Assembly (NCBI RefSeq): GCF_031877795.1
Contig: NC_133931.1
Location: 128,626,621-128,690,620, forward strand
Direction: 5' to 3'
From: Strix aluco
Taxonomy: Eukaryota > Chordata > Aves > Strigiformes > Strigidae
DNA: 64,000 nt
Made by a program: the position numbers and the translations under genes. Each line of letters opens with the position of its first letter. The first letter of the stretch is position 1. Below, piece after piece: positions 38,090 through 48,993 of this stretch. The notes under the pieces are model-generated. The model saw only the letters and a program-made list of their open reading frames with translations, did no database searches and was not told where the DNA came from.

Positions 38090-39735
38090 TGAAAGAGAGT
38101 CAGCGTGGCATCTGCCAAGGGAAATCCTGTCTCCCTGGCCTCCTGGGTTCTAGGAAGGTGCTGGTGAGCACACAGATAAAATCCATCTAGTGAGTATGAT
38201 GTAGCTGGATTGTCGAAAAGCCTTTGACAATACTGCGCACCAGAGGTTACTGAAGAACCAAATTTGTCTGAAAGCTTGTTAAAAGATAGAGAGCAAATAA
38301 TTTCTCAGAATGGAAAAGATGAGCCGTAAGGGTGTTCCGGGGGTAGGTGCTAGGACTCATCCTAATCAGCATGGTGGTGACCTAGAGAAGGGGGTGTGCA
38401 CTGAGATCTCCAAGTCTGCTGATGATAATGCAGGACTAGTGACCAAGTCTGTGGCAAGACCTCACAAAATACAGTAGGTGGGCAGATGAGCCTCAGTTAG
38501 ACAAATGTGAAGTAATGCAGCTGAGGAAAAATACCATGCCTCTGTGATGCCAAACTTGGAACTGGTGCCTGCAGCTCAGGAGAAAGATCAGAGTCATCGC
38601 TGGAAATTCTCTGAAATCATACAGTGGCCAAAAAAACCCTAAGAGAAGACTGAGTGTCAGGAAGGGGATGAAGGGGTGTCAGTTTGTTGCTACGTGAAAC
38701 TTTTTGCTTTATGAGAAGAGCTTAAAGGGCTGGAGCTCTCCAGACTTGAGGGAGAGAGACTGAGGAGAGAGAGATGAGTGAGGTTTACAGAAATCAAAGT
38801 GGTGGATAAGGTGAGTGCAGAACTGTAATCCCATGTTACCAGAACTACGACGTACTCAATGAAACTACTAGGAGATCAGTTTAAAGCAGATAAGAGTCCA
38901 TTTGGAGCTAGCTGCTGCAGCGATATGGAGACAGGTTCAAAAATGAATTATACAAACTCATGAACAGCTAGTTGTCTTTAGTGAAAGAGCTACTAAAAGG
39001 ACTTTGCAGACCTTTATTTAATTTAATAAAATTGTGGATCAGGGACAGTACGAAAGGAGTGGACTGCAGAGTTTGCATTTTCTCCCTAAAAAGCCATTCC
39101 TTTTGCCACTGACTCTTAATTAATTTTCTTTACAAGCACTGAGTAGCTTATTTTAAAAAGCATGTTTTGTGGTAGAGCTGACACTGTTGCAACAGACCAG
39201 TGAAGTGCTTTGATGCTTTATTTGAACAGCACACGGCTGGAGCCAGCAGGACAAAGGCTGCCCTTGGCCTTAGCTCATTTTGGGAACGTGGGTTGCTGGT
39301 ACAGCTGTGCTTCTTTCATTGCAGTTACAAAGCAAGAGAGAGCACATGGGCATCTGTGTGGCACCATTTTGTCATGGTTGCATTTCTGGGCAAGCTGGTG
39401 AAGGGACAGCTCACTCATGCCTTCACACAGATGCAATACCAGAATGGGTTCCTGCCAGAGCTTGTGGTCTGGGAAAGTATTTTCATCCTTCAGTACTCAC
39501 TGGCAGAGATCAGGTCCTGTGGATTAGGAGGGACAACTTCTTTTTGAGTTTTAGATTGCATAGTCTCAGTTATGTCACTCAGCTTTCCCTCGAGGGTGAT
39601 TGTCCGACGGAGTTTTTGCAAAGATCCAAACATCAGCACAGCAGTGTCAGCCTCCTGAATGTCCCCAGGCAAGGGGAATACTGGCCAAATGGACCACTGA
39701 TCTGACCCAGGAGAGAATTTCTTGTATGTTCAAGG
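38090..39735 (+). mobile_element. Ancient CR1/L3-type LINE, decayed RT and 3' end
   Basis: The left part (38,090-38,960) is a heavily decayed reverse transcriptase. GVP of the GVPQGS motif lies near 38,332, and the sequence near 38,380-38,440 still reads close to DLEKGVCTEISKSADDN, matching the CR1 [17 protein letters not shown] block. Near 38,860-38,970, CAATGAAACT, GATCAGTTTAAAGCAGATAA and TTCAAAAATGAATTATACAA fit the L3-like C-terminal region. The right part ends with a block at 39,685-39,735 (TGGACCACTGATCTGACCCA, then a TTCTTGTATGTTC-like tail) characteristic of L3/CR1 3' termini. The middle (38,970-39,590) is assigned only by being bracketed. It is much older than the CR1 copies at 20.5 and 25.6 kb. 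Confidence 0.65.
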
Positions 39736-39739
39736 CTGC

Positions 39740-42700
39740 TTCCCATTCCTCTTGTCTGAAGCCATTTGTGTAAGAGTTGCAGATGATCCCTTCCACTGTG
39801 CAGACAACCAGAGCTAATCTTAGCCTATGCATGTCAGAATAACACTAACTGGTAAGAAACCCTTCACAGAGAAATCAGTGCCTGAGATCAGGGAGCATTC
39901 TGCAAAACATAGAAGACTTCATAATCTGCTGTAACGTCTACCTTTTTTTCCTGCATCATCTTTACTGTACCCTGTTTGTTGCTTGTTAACATCTATTTAT
40001 TTGCCTGCTTGCTTATCTAATAAGAGCCTTGAAGTTCTTTCTGCTGCTGCAAAGACCTCTTATCTCACATTTATGCTGAAAGTTTGCTTCAGATCTTGAG
40101 AAATCTCCCGTCATGAAAAAAAATTTACTTTTTAAGACATTAAGTAATCCTTTCAATTGTGCTGAACTTGAATTTTCTGCCATGTATGTTCAAGAATTTA
40201 ATCTCTGTTTATAGATATGCCATTAATTTCTACAAGTTGTGGTCTTCCATCACTACTGTTTTTTCATGGTGTTTCACAGCTGACTGTCTCAGAGATAAGA
40301 GACCTCCTTTAAGACTAAGCCATATTTACATAGTCCTATGCATATTTCTGCACTCCTGTCATATAACATGGCATGCAGCTTGCCCCATGATATGCAGTTT
40401 ACTATTTCCTTGTTAGAAAAGAGGCAGAGAACTGTGCAGAAACCCAGTTCAGAGCTACCTGCAGCAAAGACGGACTAGGTTTGATGTCCAGTAAACTCTG
40501 CTCCTAGTATGCACCTCTAAAGCACATAGTAGGCTGAGGCACTGCTTTTAAAGTACTGGGAGTCAGCAATGGTTCTACATGCCCTATTGGTTTGACGTTC
40601 GAGGTCCTGTTTCTGTGGAGGGTTAAAAAACAAAGAGCTCAGCAGTGAGGCCAATGGCAGAGACCATGCTGGAAACCACTGAGCCCATTATAGTACTTGA
40701 GCCCATGGAGACAGTGGCCAGAGAGCTACCGTGTGCAAGGAGCATTCCTGGGACGGTGGCAAAGGAGTCTAGCAAACACTGTAACCAAAATCAAATATCA
40801 CAGTGTTTTCAGAGAGTTCAATTTCACTTTGCACTTTTCTCTTTATTCATTAATAGTATTAGAGGCACTTCCAGAAATCCCCTATCACGACTGATTTCTT
40901 ACTTCTTAATGTGCCGTTACACACATGGCAATAGGAGCTTTATACTTGAATAACACAATAAAAACATTTAGGAAGATAATTTTAAAAAAAAGAGACTAGA
41001 TGTCTGTCCTTGGCTACTAAAGTAATGGCTGGCTGTATGCTCTGATTAGCTCCTGCTTCTGCTGAAACACACACTTCATTTCAGTTCTCAGCTCAGTCCT
41101 GGAAATTAGGTTGATTCACAGGAGACCAAAACTGGGTGTAGGATGATATGGTGAATTTGAGGCAGTGGGATCAGCTGGACTACAATTTCCAAGGGGCAAA
41201 CACCGCCCATATACCCAAATTATGAAGGTAGTTAGATCCAAGCTAATTTCCCTGTTATCAGAATTGGTTTGTTACTGCCATTCCCACCTGTGAGGAAAAC
41301 AAATGGATCAACATAGAAATATCTGTATAAGGCAGAATCCCTCAGCCATGATCACTGTTGTCTTTATTAAACATCCATGTTCTAGAAATATCAGAAGCAC
41401 CAGCTTCAACAGACTGTAATGTGCTTGACATTGCAAAAATATGTTAATGATTGTCCCCTACAGTTTATCACACATACATATGGACATCTATGTCATATTA
41501 AGATGGTGTTTAAGGCTCAAACATGGTGACAAAGGAGACTATTCAAGGCTCTCCTGGTGCTGAGCTAGTCACCTTATCAAATGTAGAATACAATGGTTAG
41601 CCAAAGCTACCCAGGCTGATGATATTCCAAAACTGGCCTAAAATCCTCTAGCAACAAGGGGATTTTTTGCCTCTCAAAATTGAAGAGTAGAGGACAGTAT
41701 AAAACCCTGTTTCTAGAAGGGCCTTTGAAAATCCCTTTTTCAGTGGGTTGATTTCCTGAGACCAGCTGCACTTTGTTCGGGGGCTTTGCTCTGGGTTGCA
41801 ACACACTGCGCCAGCCGTGCCGAATTCTAACTCTGGATTTCATCACTCTGTGTGTGTGTGTCAAAATGTTACGCTCCTTTCAGCTCATTTCTTTTTACGT
41901 AACTTGCAATAGTTCCAGTTACTCATCCTGTATTTTTATAAGTGGCATGAAAACCCTAATCACCCAATTAGAATGTGTAACGATATTGTAAAAATCCCTA
42001 TTAAACTGAGCAAAGGAATATTTTAAAAAGCTTTTAATAGTAGTCAGTAGACATGATAGTGGAAGAGGGAGGATAGATACATGAGGTTTATTACATGCAG
42101 ATAACATGGTACTTTCTAAATTGAACTTCAGAGGACTATGCCCAGTTTATTAATGTAATTACATGAAAAATTATCAGAATATAATGAATAAATTAAAAAT
42201 GTTATCTATACAGTATGTTATCAGTCTAGTTCTAGGACTGGATTTAAAAAGCACACGAAGAATTACAAAAATTTAGGCTCTCACTTATTTTTACATTCAC
42301 ATGGCATTTAAAATACTTCTAGATCCTTTGTTAAAGCATATTATAAATCAGATTTAAACAGTGGAAGATAGCAATCTCTTTGCTTTCATTTGGAAGAATG
42401 CATTAATTCAGTAATGTTTTCAGACATATATTGCTGGATTTGGCAACTTACACGCTATATTCCTCTCCCTCAGAGAATAAATCAAGAGTTTAGAAACTAT
42501 GGTGGCGAGGAGGTAAATACATGAAACCTTTTGACTCCTTTTGCTTGCCTAGACTTCAAGGTAAGTTTTACCATGTATTAACCTTGAGACAGTGTTCTCC
42601 TTTTGACACTTTCTATATTGTTTTGTCTTAAACTATTCCAAGTTTATTAGCATGCCTATTGGTAGTTACCCTGACCGGGCCCTCCTCTCTCTTCCCTGTG

Positions 42701-43390
42701 TCAGCAGCAGAAGAGGGGAAGGCCATGTGGTATGGTAGTGCAGAGCCTTCCTCTGGCTGAAAGTTAATCACTTTGGGGGATGGGTATTAATTTTCAGTGG
42801 AATCAGTTCCCTGAACTGGCTCACTGAGCGGGCACAGCAGCCTCTGTGCTGGCTCACGGGGTTGGACTGGAGCACACAGCCATGCAGGCTGGAGCTGCAG
42901 CTGCCTGCACTGGGCTTGGCTTCACTCCCTGCGGAGCTAGGCCACTTGAAGAAAAGCACGGTGCTGGTTTAATTTTAATTCACGAGGAAAGATTTTTCTT
43001 TCAAAAGAAAAGACTTCTTAACTTCAGAAAACATGACTATATGAACTCTGCAAATATACATAAATGTATCTGTCTGAGAAGCTATTTAATGCCCCCAGGC
43101 TAGACACCATCAAATCTGGTGATCAGATAGTCCTGTGATGGACTTGGATCTTGGATATGATGGAATGCTTCTACAATGCTGGTTTTAACCATTGCATTGG
43201 TTATTACTTTTCTCAAATGAGTATCACAAGGGAACTGTCATTTGAAGGAGTGCATAATTAGATTAGGATGTGAAGCAAAAAAAGGAGCCATAAACCTGTC
43301 TTTTATTGGAAATTTCCTTCCTGACATTCTTTTCAGTACAGCAAATAATAGATTAAAAAAATTTTAATTTTTTTCCTTTTGTCTCCTAGT
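39740..43390. other. Intergenic, no gene recognised
   Basis: AT-rich with short open frames only. A small TG repeat sits at about 41,850-41,861. No repeat family or RNA gene is recognised. Confidence 0.65.
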
Positions 43391-44475
43391 TGCGTCACCT
43401 GATGAACTCTTATTCTAAAATACAGATGCATGACTTCAGCCAAACTAAGACAGACAAAAATATATTTAATGAAGCAGCATACTGAAGCACCAAGGAGCAT
43501 AACTTGGGAATTGGGACTTGCAGCAAGAAACAAAGTATTTGGTATTTTTTAATTAATTTTGAACACAATAAAGCCAGTCTTCTCTTCAAGTTACTCTTGG
43601 AAGATCTGTGATACGAAATTGTGCTCATTTACTTAATATGAAAGCTGCTCGGCTGGACGGAAGGCTAGATCCAGCCTGAGCTGTTTATCATTACTGGGAC
43701 CAATGTTCTTGTTGACATCAAACACGGACCATGAATCACAACAGCTGAATGCTGTGTTTGAAAAGATAGATGATCTTTGGACAACGCTGTACCACAGAAA
43801 GCCCGGCAAGGTCACTGGCTATCATCTTCCAAGGCCAACTTCTAATCCTCAGTGTAAAAGGTGAAAAAAAATAGAGTGATGCTGTGGAATCATCCTGTTT
43901 CTAGTAAAGAATAAAAACCAGCACATTTAGACACCATGACCTGAAACTGAACTTGGTTAAATGAGAGAAAATGTCCATCCCTGTACAATATCTGGAGCTG
44001 CAGAATCCAATGAACCCTCTGTGAGTAGCAGGAGGTCTGCATGGTTGCTGTGCCTTGGAGCACACTGGAGAACGGTCTGGCTTGTAGGAATGGCTGGGTA
44101 GTACAACACTGCTGGTTTGAGAGTCCAAAATTATCAAAAACCTAGAGAGAGCCACCACCAGGATTATCTCTATCGTGCAGTAAATAAATAGCAAGAAGTT
44201 ACCTGGGAGGTATAGATCACTGCTGAGGAGATCTTTACTTCACTCTGATGCAGCTGACTGTTTGCAGCTGAGGACATCTTCCTGTTCCTTGAAGGACCAT
44301 GTCCTTCACCTCCTCATCTGTTTTATCCTGAAGAATGTCCAGAATATATTCCTTTCTCTTCTGCTTGGTAGTCTTTTTTCTCTGCCGTTGCTCTAGTACC
44401 AAGGAGCTTTTTGTGAGGACGTGGGTTATTCTGATTTACTGGCTTTCCATGTTTCCTTTTCTTGTTCTCACTAAC
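43390..44475. other. Cluster of unidentified short coding-like frames
   Basis: Several short frames have protein-like composition but no match I recognise. On +, 43,402-43,485 (27 codons, ending NIFNEAAY) follows an AG-type acceptor. On +, 43,703-43,864 (53 codons) contains FEKIDDLWTTLYHRKPGKVT. On -, 44,194-43,901 (97 codons) begins with a membrane-like segment IYCTIEIILVVALSRFLIIL. On -, 44,435-44,235 (66 codons, no ATG) contains KRKEYILDILQDKTDEEVKD, and an overlapping - frame near 44,470-44,400 reads KKRKHGKPVNQNNPRPHKK. These could be exons of an unannotated gene, a decayed pseudogene or chance. Having them on both strands argues against one simple gene. Confidence 0.2.
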
Positions 44476-47400
44476 AATTGAGAAATAGAGTGTTAAATTT
44501 TCATACGATATAAGGTTCTTCTATGGCAAAGTAGCTGTCTATGAACCAGAGGAACTAGGTGAAAAGGTGGGTCTAAGGCAATAAATACTTTGTTTCATTT
44601 AATTGGGGTGGAGGAATGAGGGCTTAGTGTCACCTCCTTTGGGATGCTTGGAGCATGACATGCAATTATGAGAGCCTTGTTTTGTGAACTCAGGAAGCTG
44701 GAATTATCAGGGGCTTTCCTTAGAACTGTATAACCCACAAACATTTTTTTTTCTGAAAGACATTGTTCTTAGCAGGGACTCTGTCAAGCGAAGCTTTCAC
44801 CAGAAAAAATTACCTTGCAGGGAATTTGTCTTGAGAATTGCTCCTCAGGGACCTTTTTCCCTGGGTATATGCACTTATTTATATTGTGTATCATCTTTTA
44901 TAAATCTTAGAGATACATCCATTCTGGATGATCGTAGCTGCAAGTGGAATTTCCGAAATACTGCAAATACTTTAGCGAGTAACGTAGGATTACTTACTTT
45001 CTAAACTCTTACTATATTAAAATGAATCACACTGAAAGTCCTGTCCATTTTATCACATTTTATAGCTGTCTCATTATAAAGGAGAAACATAAAATACAAA
45101 TTCTGGAAAATTCTATACAAGTAAATGAAGTCCTGCTAGAGTACCTTGTGACCGGTGAATTTTTCTTATATAAACTCAGAAAAAAAATTAGGATTAGTCC
45201 TGAATCCTACTTATTTTCATCAGTTAGATAAAGAATTTAGGTACTTAATTTCCAGCTCAGGTTAGCTGACCTGAATGTATGCTAGGCTTTAAATCTGTGT
45301 TTTTAAAATTTGATCTTTAAACTCCCAGTAAGATAAAAAATCAAAAGTTATAAAGTTTGAATAAAGTTCATTGCAATATTGCATGTGTTTTGGGATCAAA
45401 TCATTACTGATGCAAGCAGATATTTCTTGTAATAATACATGTTTACTTATAGACCAACAACAATAATGAATAATGACCTCTTAGTATCATTAAATTCTGA
45501 AGCTGCCTTGCACTTCTGGCTAGCAGCTCTCCAAGGATGACTCATAGGTCTTCCTCTCTGTGCCAGACTGACTTCTGCTCAGATCTTCACCTGCATCTCT
45601 GTTAACTCCTCTTGCGTGTCCAGCCTAATGGTTGCAGTCCACTGCTTTCCTCTTCATGTCATCTTCTCACCCATCTCTTTCTGACTTGTCTCCAGCTCTG
45701 GTACCTCAAAAATGCATGTTTTGAACAGACTGGTCAGCCCTTTGCAAGCATTCCTTCCACCCAGCACATCTTCACAGTATTCGTTCACAATCCTGTCCTT
45801 TCATCACCTATGGAGAGCTGTATGTTTTAAGAGGTTCTTCCAAGAGGCAGCAGAATCCCCGTGGGGGCTGTTGCTGTGCAGTACTGGTCAGCCACTGCTC
45901 AGACAACGGGTGAAACGGACTCTGGATAGCACAGGCTACCAGGACTGAAACAAACTAAGGCACCATTAAATCTAATGCAGATGCTCTCTGCTGTGACTTG
46001 TTTCTTGCTAGTTTGTATGAAAATCACTTCATTAAAATAACTTGTGTTTTCACCTAGCTTATAGGTCAGCCACCTCGAGTTTTTACAGCACTGTCCTGAC
46101 AAGATTGTCACAAGGGCCATAATTAGTTGGTATGCTTGGAGTCCATCACAAATTCAATACAGTAACATGTGCTTTTCTCCCAATTTTGCAGGAGGTCTCA
46201 CCTTTTAGCATTTACTCCATGCATTATTTAAAATAATACCAAAGGAGCCATCATATCTTATTTTCACAAAGGTCCAGGCTCTTTAAATCTGGGAGCTCCT
46301 TCTTGTCCAGTGTGGCTTTTCCTCTTCCTCCATGCAGCTAAACCCCTCTTCATCTCACAGGTTGGCTGCCACAAGCTCCTAGCCTTCAGTTTTCACAAAG
46401 GTTCTTCATCCTGCTTCCAAAGCCTGTTTTATAGGTCATCTTTCCAGCTTATCATCCTGAGTACTTCTTTCCCGCTTTGTTTCTTTCTGCTGCCTCTCCA
46501 TCTTCTGCTGCATTAAACACCCCTGCCTTTTCTTTCCTTTTAAAACTCCTAATTACATAAATCCACTTGCTTCTTAAGTTCTGCTGTGGTACCAACCCCT
46601 GCCTCTAATTAGTGTCGCCAGCTCCTCTTCAGCTGAATTTTCCTTAGAATGTCTTTATACTTTCTCCCTAACTCCTGGAAGCAGGGCTTTAAACAAGCAC
46701 AAAGCCTCTCTTTCATCTTGCTCAAAACCTCATCTTTCCTGGGAAATATACTCCATAGTGACCAATTCTCTGTGCCTTGTGCTTCTGACTCATTTTGCAG
46801 CGCATGGGTACTCCTGTTCTCCAACTATCACATCTACTGTGACAGTCCTCCACGGTAGATTTTGACTGCAACCCTTTTGCGACAGAGACCATATCTGCAT
46901 TACCTGTATGGATATCACTTCTGTAAGGCCCCTTACCACTATATAAGGCCACTAAACAGCAACCAGAGCCTATACTGCTACTGCATTGTAAGAAAGACCT
47001 GGATTGAGAGATCTGGAGCACTGATTTGGGCTCACTCTATGAAGACCAAATATACTGCAAGCTAGTAGTGAAGGAAAGTACTCAGTTGTGATTTTGTGGC
47101 ACTTAATTTTGTGCAGTGCTTCGTTACCACAGTGATAGGAACTAAATAAAACTGTAAGAAACAGTTTCAGAAACCTTCCCTCAGTGGAGAATGGCATGTG
47201 GGCTGAACTGTTTTTAACTTACTTAGGTGCTGATTTTGGGATAGAGCAGAGTGGAAAGAACAAGTGATGTTTGAATACATGCCTGAAGTCCATCTAGATT
47301 TTCATGTTAAGAGGGCAGATCTTCATTATGACAAAGCAGCCTTTCATGTATAACCCTGGCAAATGTTTTGTATTATTTTGAAGGAGAGGTAACTTTTCCA

Positions 47401-48433
47401 TTATGCTCTGTCCTACAGATTCAAGCAGTCTTCTCTAATACGTCTGGTGTAAATGATAATCATTGCAAATGACTAAACTAGATAAGAAAGGGATAAAAAT
47501 CCAAAATCGAACCAACAAAAAATTGGAGAGATCTTAGAAATAAAGTAGGGTTAATATTCCAAGCTTGTTTTCATGAGATATCAGCATACGGGTTTATAAT
47601 CTTACGTGTAGTGCTTAAATATTCACACCCAGAATCGACTTGGTTTGTGTGCCTATGTGTTTTCAAAATCAGGGGTTACTTCAAAGAGAACCCTTGCCCA
47701 TGAGAAATTCCCCCTGGCTGTGTATGCCAAGTATTGTATTTTCCCAGCCCAAGTCAGTCGGGCTTTGTATGCATAAGAGGCACAGATCTTCAGGTTGTAC
47801 AAATAGTGCTTCAGTTCTGATGATAGCGAAGGATTTTGCTGCAAAGAAAAGTCGTGATGTTACAGTAAACACGCTTCATTCAATATTTATGATAAAATGA
47901 CATGATTCACACATGCTTTTTGAGTGCATCTAAATAGATCAGCCTCAGCCCTCCTGCTGTTTCATTTTGCATCATTTTCATCATGAGAGTATTTGTTGAA
48001 CATTTCAGTGACTTCAAAACACTGGGATCTGATATCACAATGGTTGAGGCCATTACATTTTAAATCCCATTCTCCCTTTTATTAGACTTTTATCAAGACG
48101 GCACAAGAAAATGAACTTGTTAAAAGGTTTTTCCACTTACTTCACAGGAACAACATTCAGCATCAATGCTATGTTGCTAGGTAGCCAGGTGATCTTAAAC
48201 TAGAAAGCATCTCAGCTCATAAATTCCTGCAAATATAACATACTTGTTATATTTCTGCCCAGCAGAATCTCCAAGATTATACAATTTATACAGCAGCATA
48301 TATTGTAACAGCTTTAGGTTTATAATCAATACTTATGTTTAATTTGTTAGTTTGAAGTATGTAGGTTTCTGATGCATTGTCATTCATTATTTTTTTCTCT
48401 CCACTCTGTATCCCCAGCATGATTTCCCTCCAC
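44476..48433. other. Intergenic with a long pyrimidine-rich stretch
   Basis: From about 45,480 to 46,870 the + strand is strongly enriched in C and T over G and A (many CTCTTC, CTTCCT and CTCC words). The flanks are ordinary AT-rich sequence. No protein family, repeat family or RNA is recognised. A - strand frame at 46,824-46,609 (71 codons, with KMKERLCACLKPCFQELGRK) looks protein-like but is unidentified. Confidence 0.5.
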
Positions 48434-48438
48434 CTGTG

Positions 48439-48988
48439 TGTACTAGGTCTGGCTGGGATGGAGTTAATTCTCTTCATGGCAGCTGGTACGGTGCTGTGTT
48501 TTAGATTTGTGACCAAAACAATGCTGATAACACGCTAATGTTTTAGCTATTGCTGAGTGGTGTTTGTACATCATCAAGGCTGCCTCTGCTGCCCAGCCAG
48601 TGAATAGATTGGAGGTGCACAAGAGGTTGAGAGGGGACACAACCAGGGAGATGACCCAAACTAACCAAAAAGGTACTCCATGCCATATAACACCATGCTC
48701 AGCAATTAAAGGGAAAAGAGGGGATTTTAAGGTGAGTTAACCATCTTTTGTTCAGGAACAGGCTGGGCACCAGTCTACCTGTGAGAGGTAGTGAGTGATT
48801 GCCTTTGCATCACTTGTTTATTGTTTTCTTTCTTCTTCCACTTACTCATCCTTTGCCTGTAAAACTATCAACCCACAATTTTTCTTGCTTTTGCTCTTCC
48901 TTTTTAATTCCCCTGTCCCACTAGGGGTGGGGGATGGGAGCAAGCAGTTGTGTAGTGCTCAGCTGCCTACTGGGGTTAACTCCCAACA
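48439..48988 (+). mobile_element. Solo LTR of an avian endogenous retrovirus (ERVL-like family, copy C) with 5-bp target duplication
   Basis: A 550-bp LTR from TGTACTAGG to CCCAACA. The family opening (GGCTGGGATGGAGTTAATTC) lies at its left end. CTGTG directly precedes it (48,434-48,438) and directly follows it (48,989-48,993). A 5-bp duplication fits ERVL-like (class III) integration better than the 6 bp usual for many avian ERVK elements. There is no internal region, so this is a solo LTR left by recombination. It is the best preserved of the three copies at its boundaries, and a fossil. Confidence 0.85.
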
Positions 48989-48993
48989 CTGTG

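Noticed and set aside
39200-39705. Overlapping + strand frames of 115 and 141 codons
   Set aside because: They overlap each other in different frames and run into the L3-like LINE 3' terminus; no family similarity.
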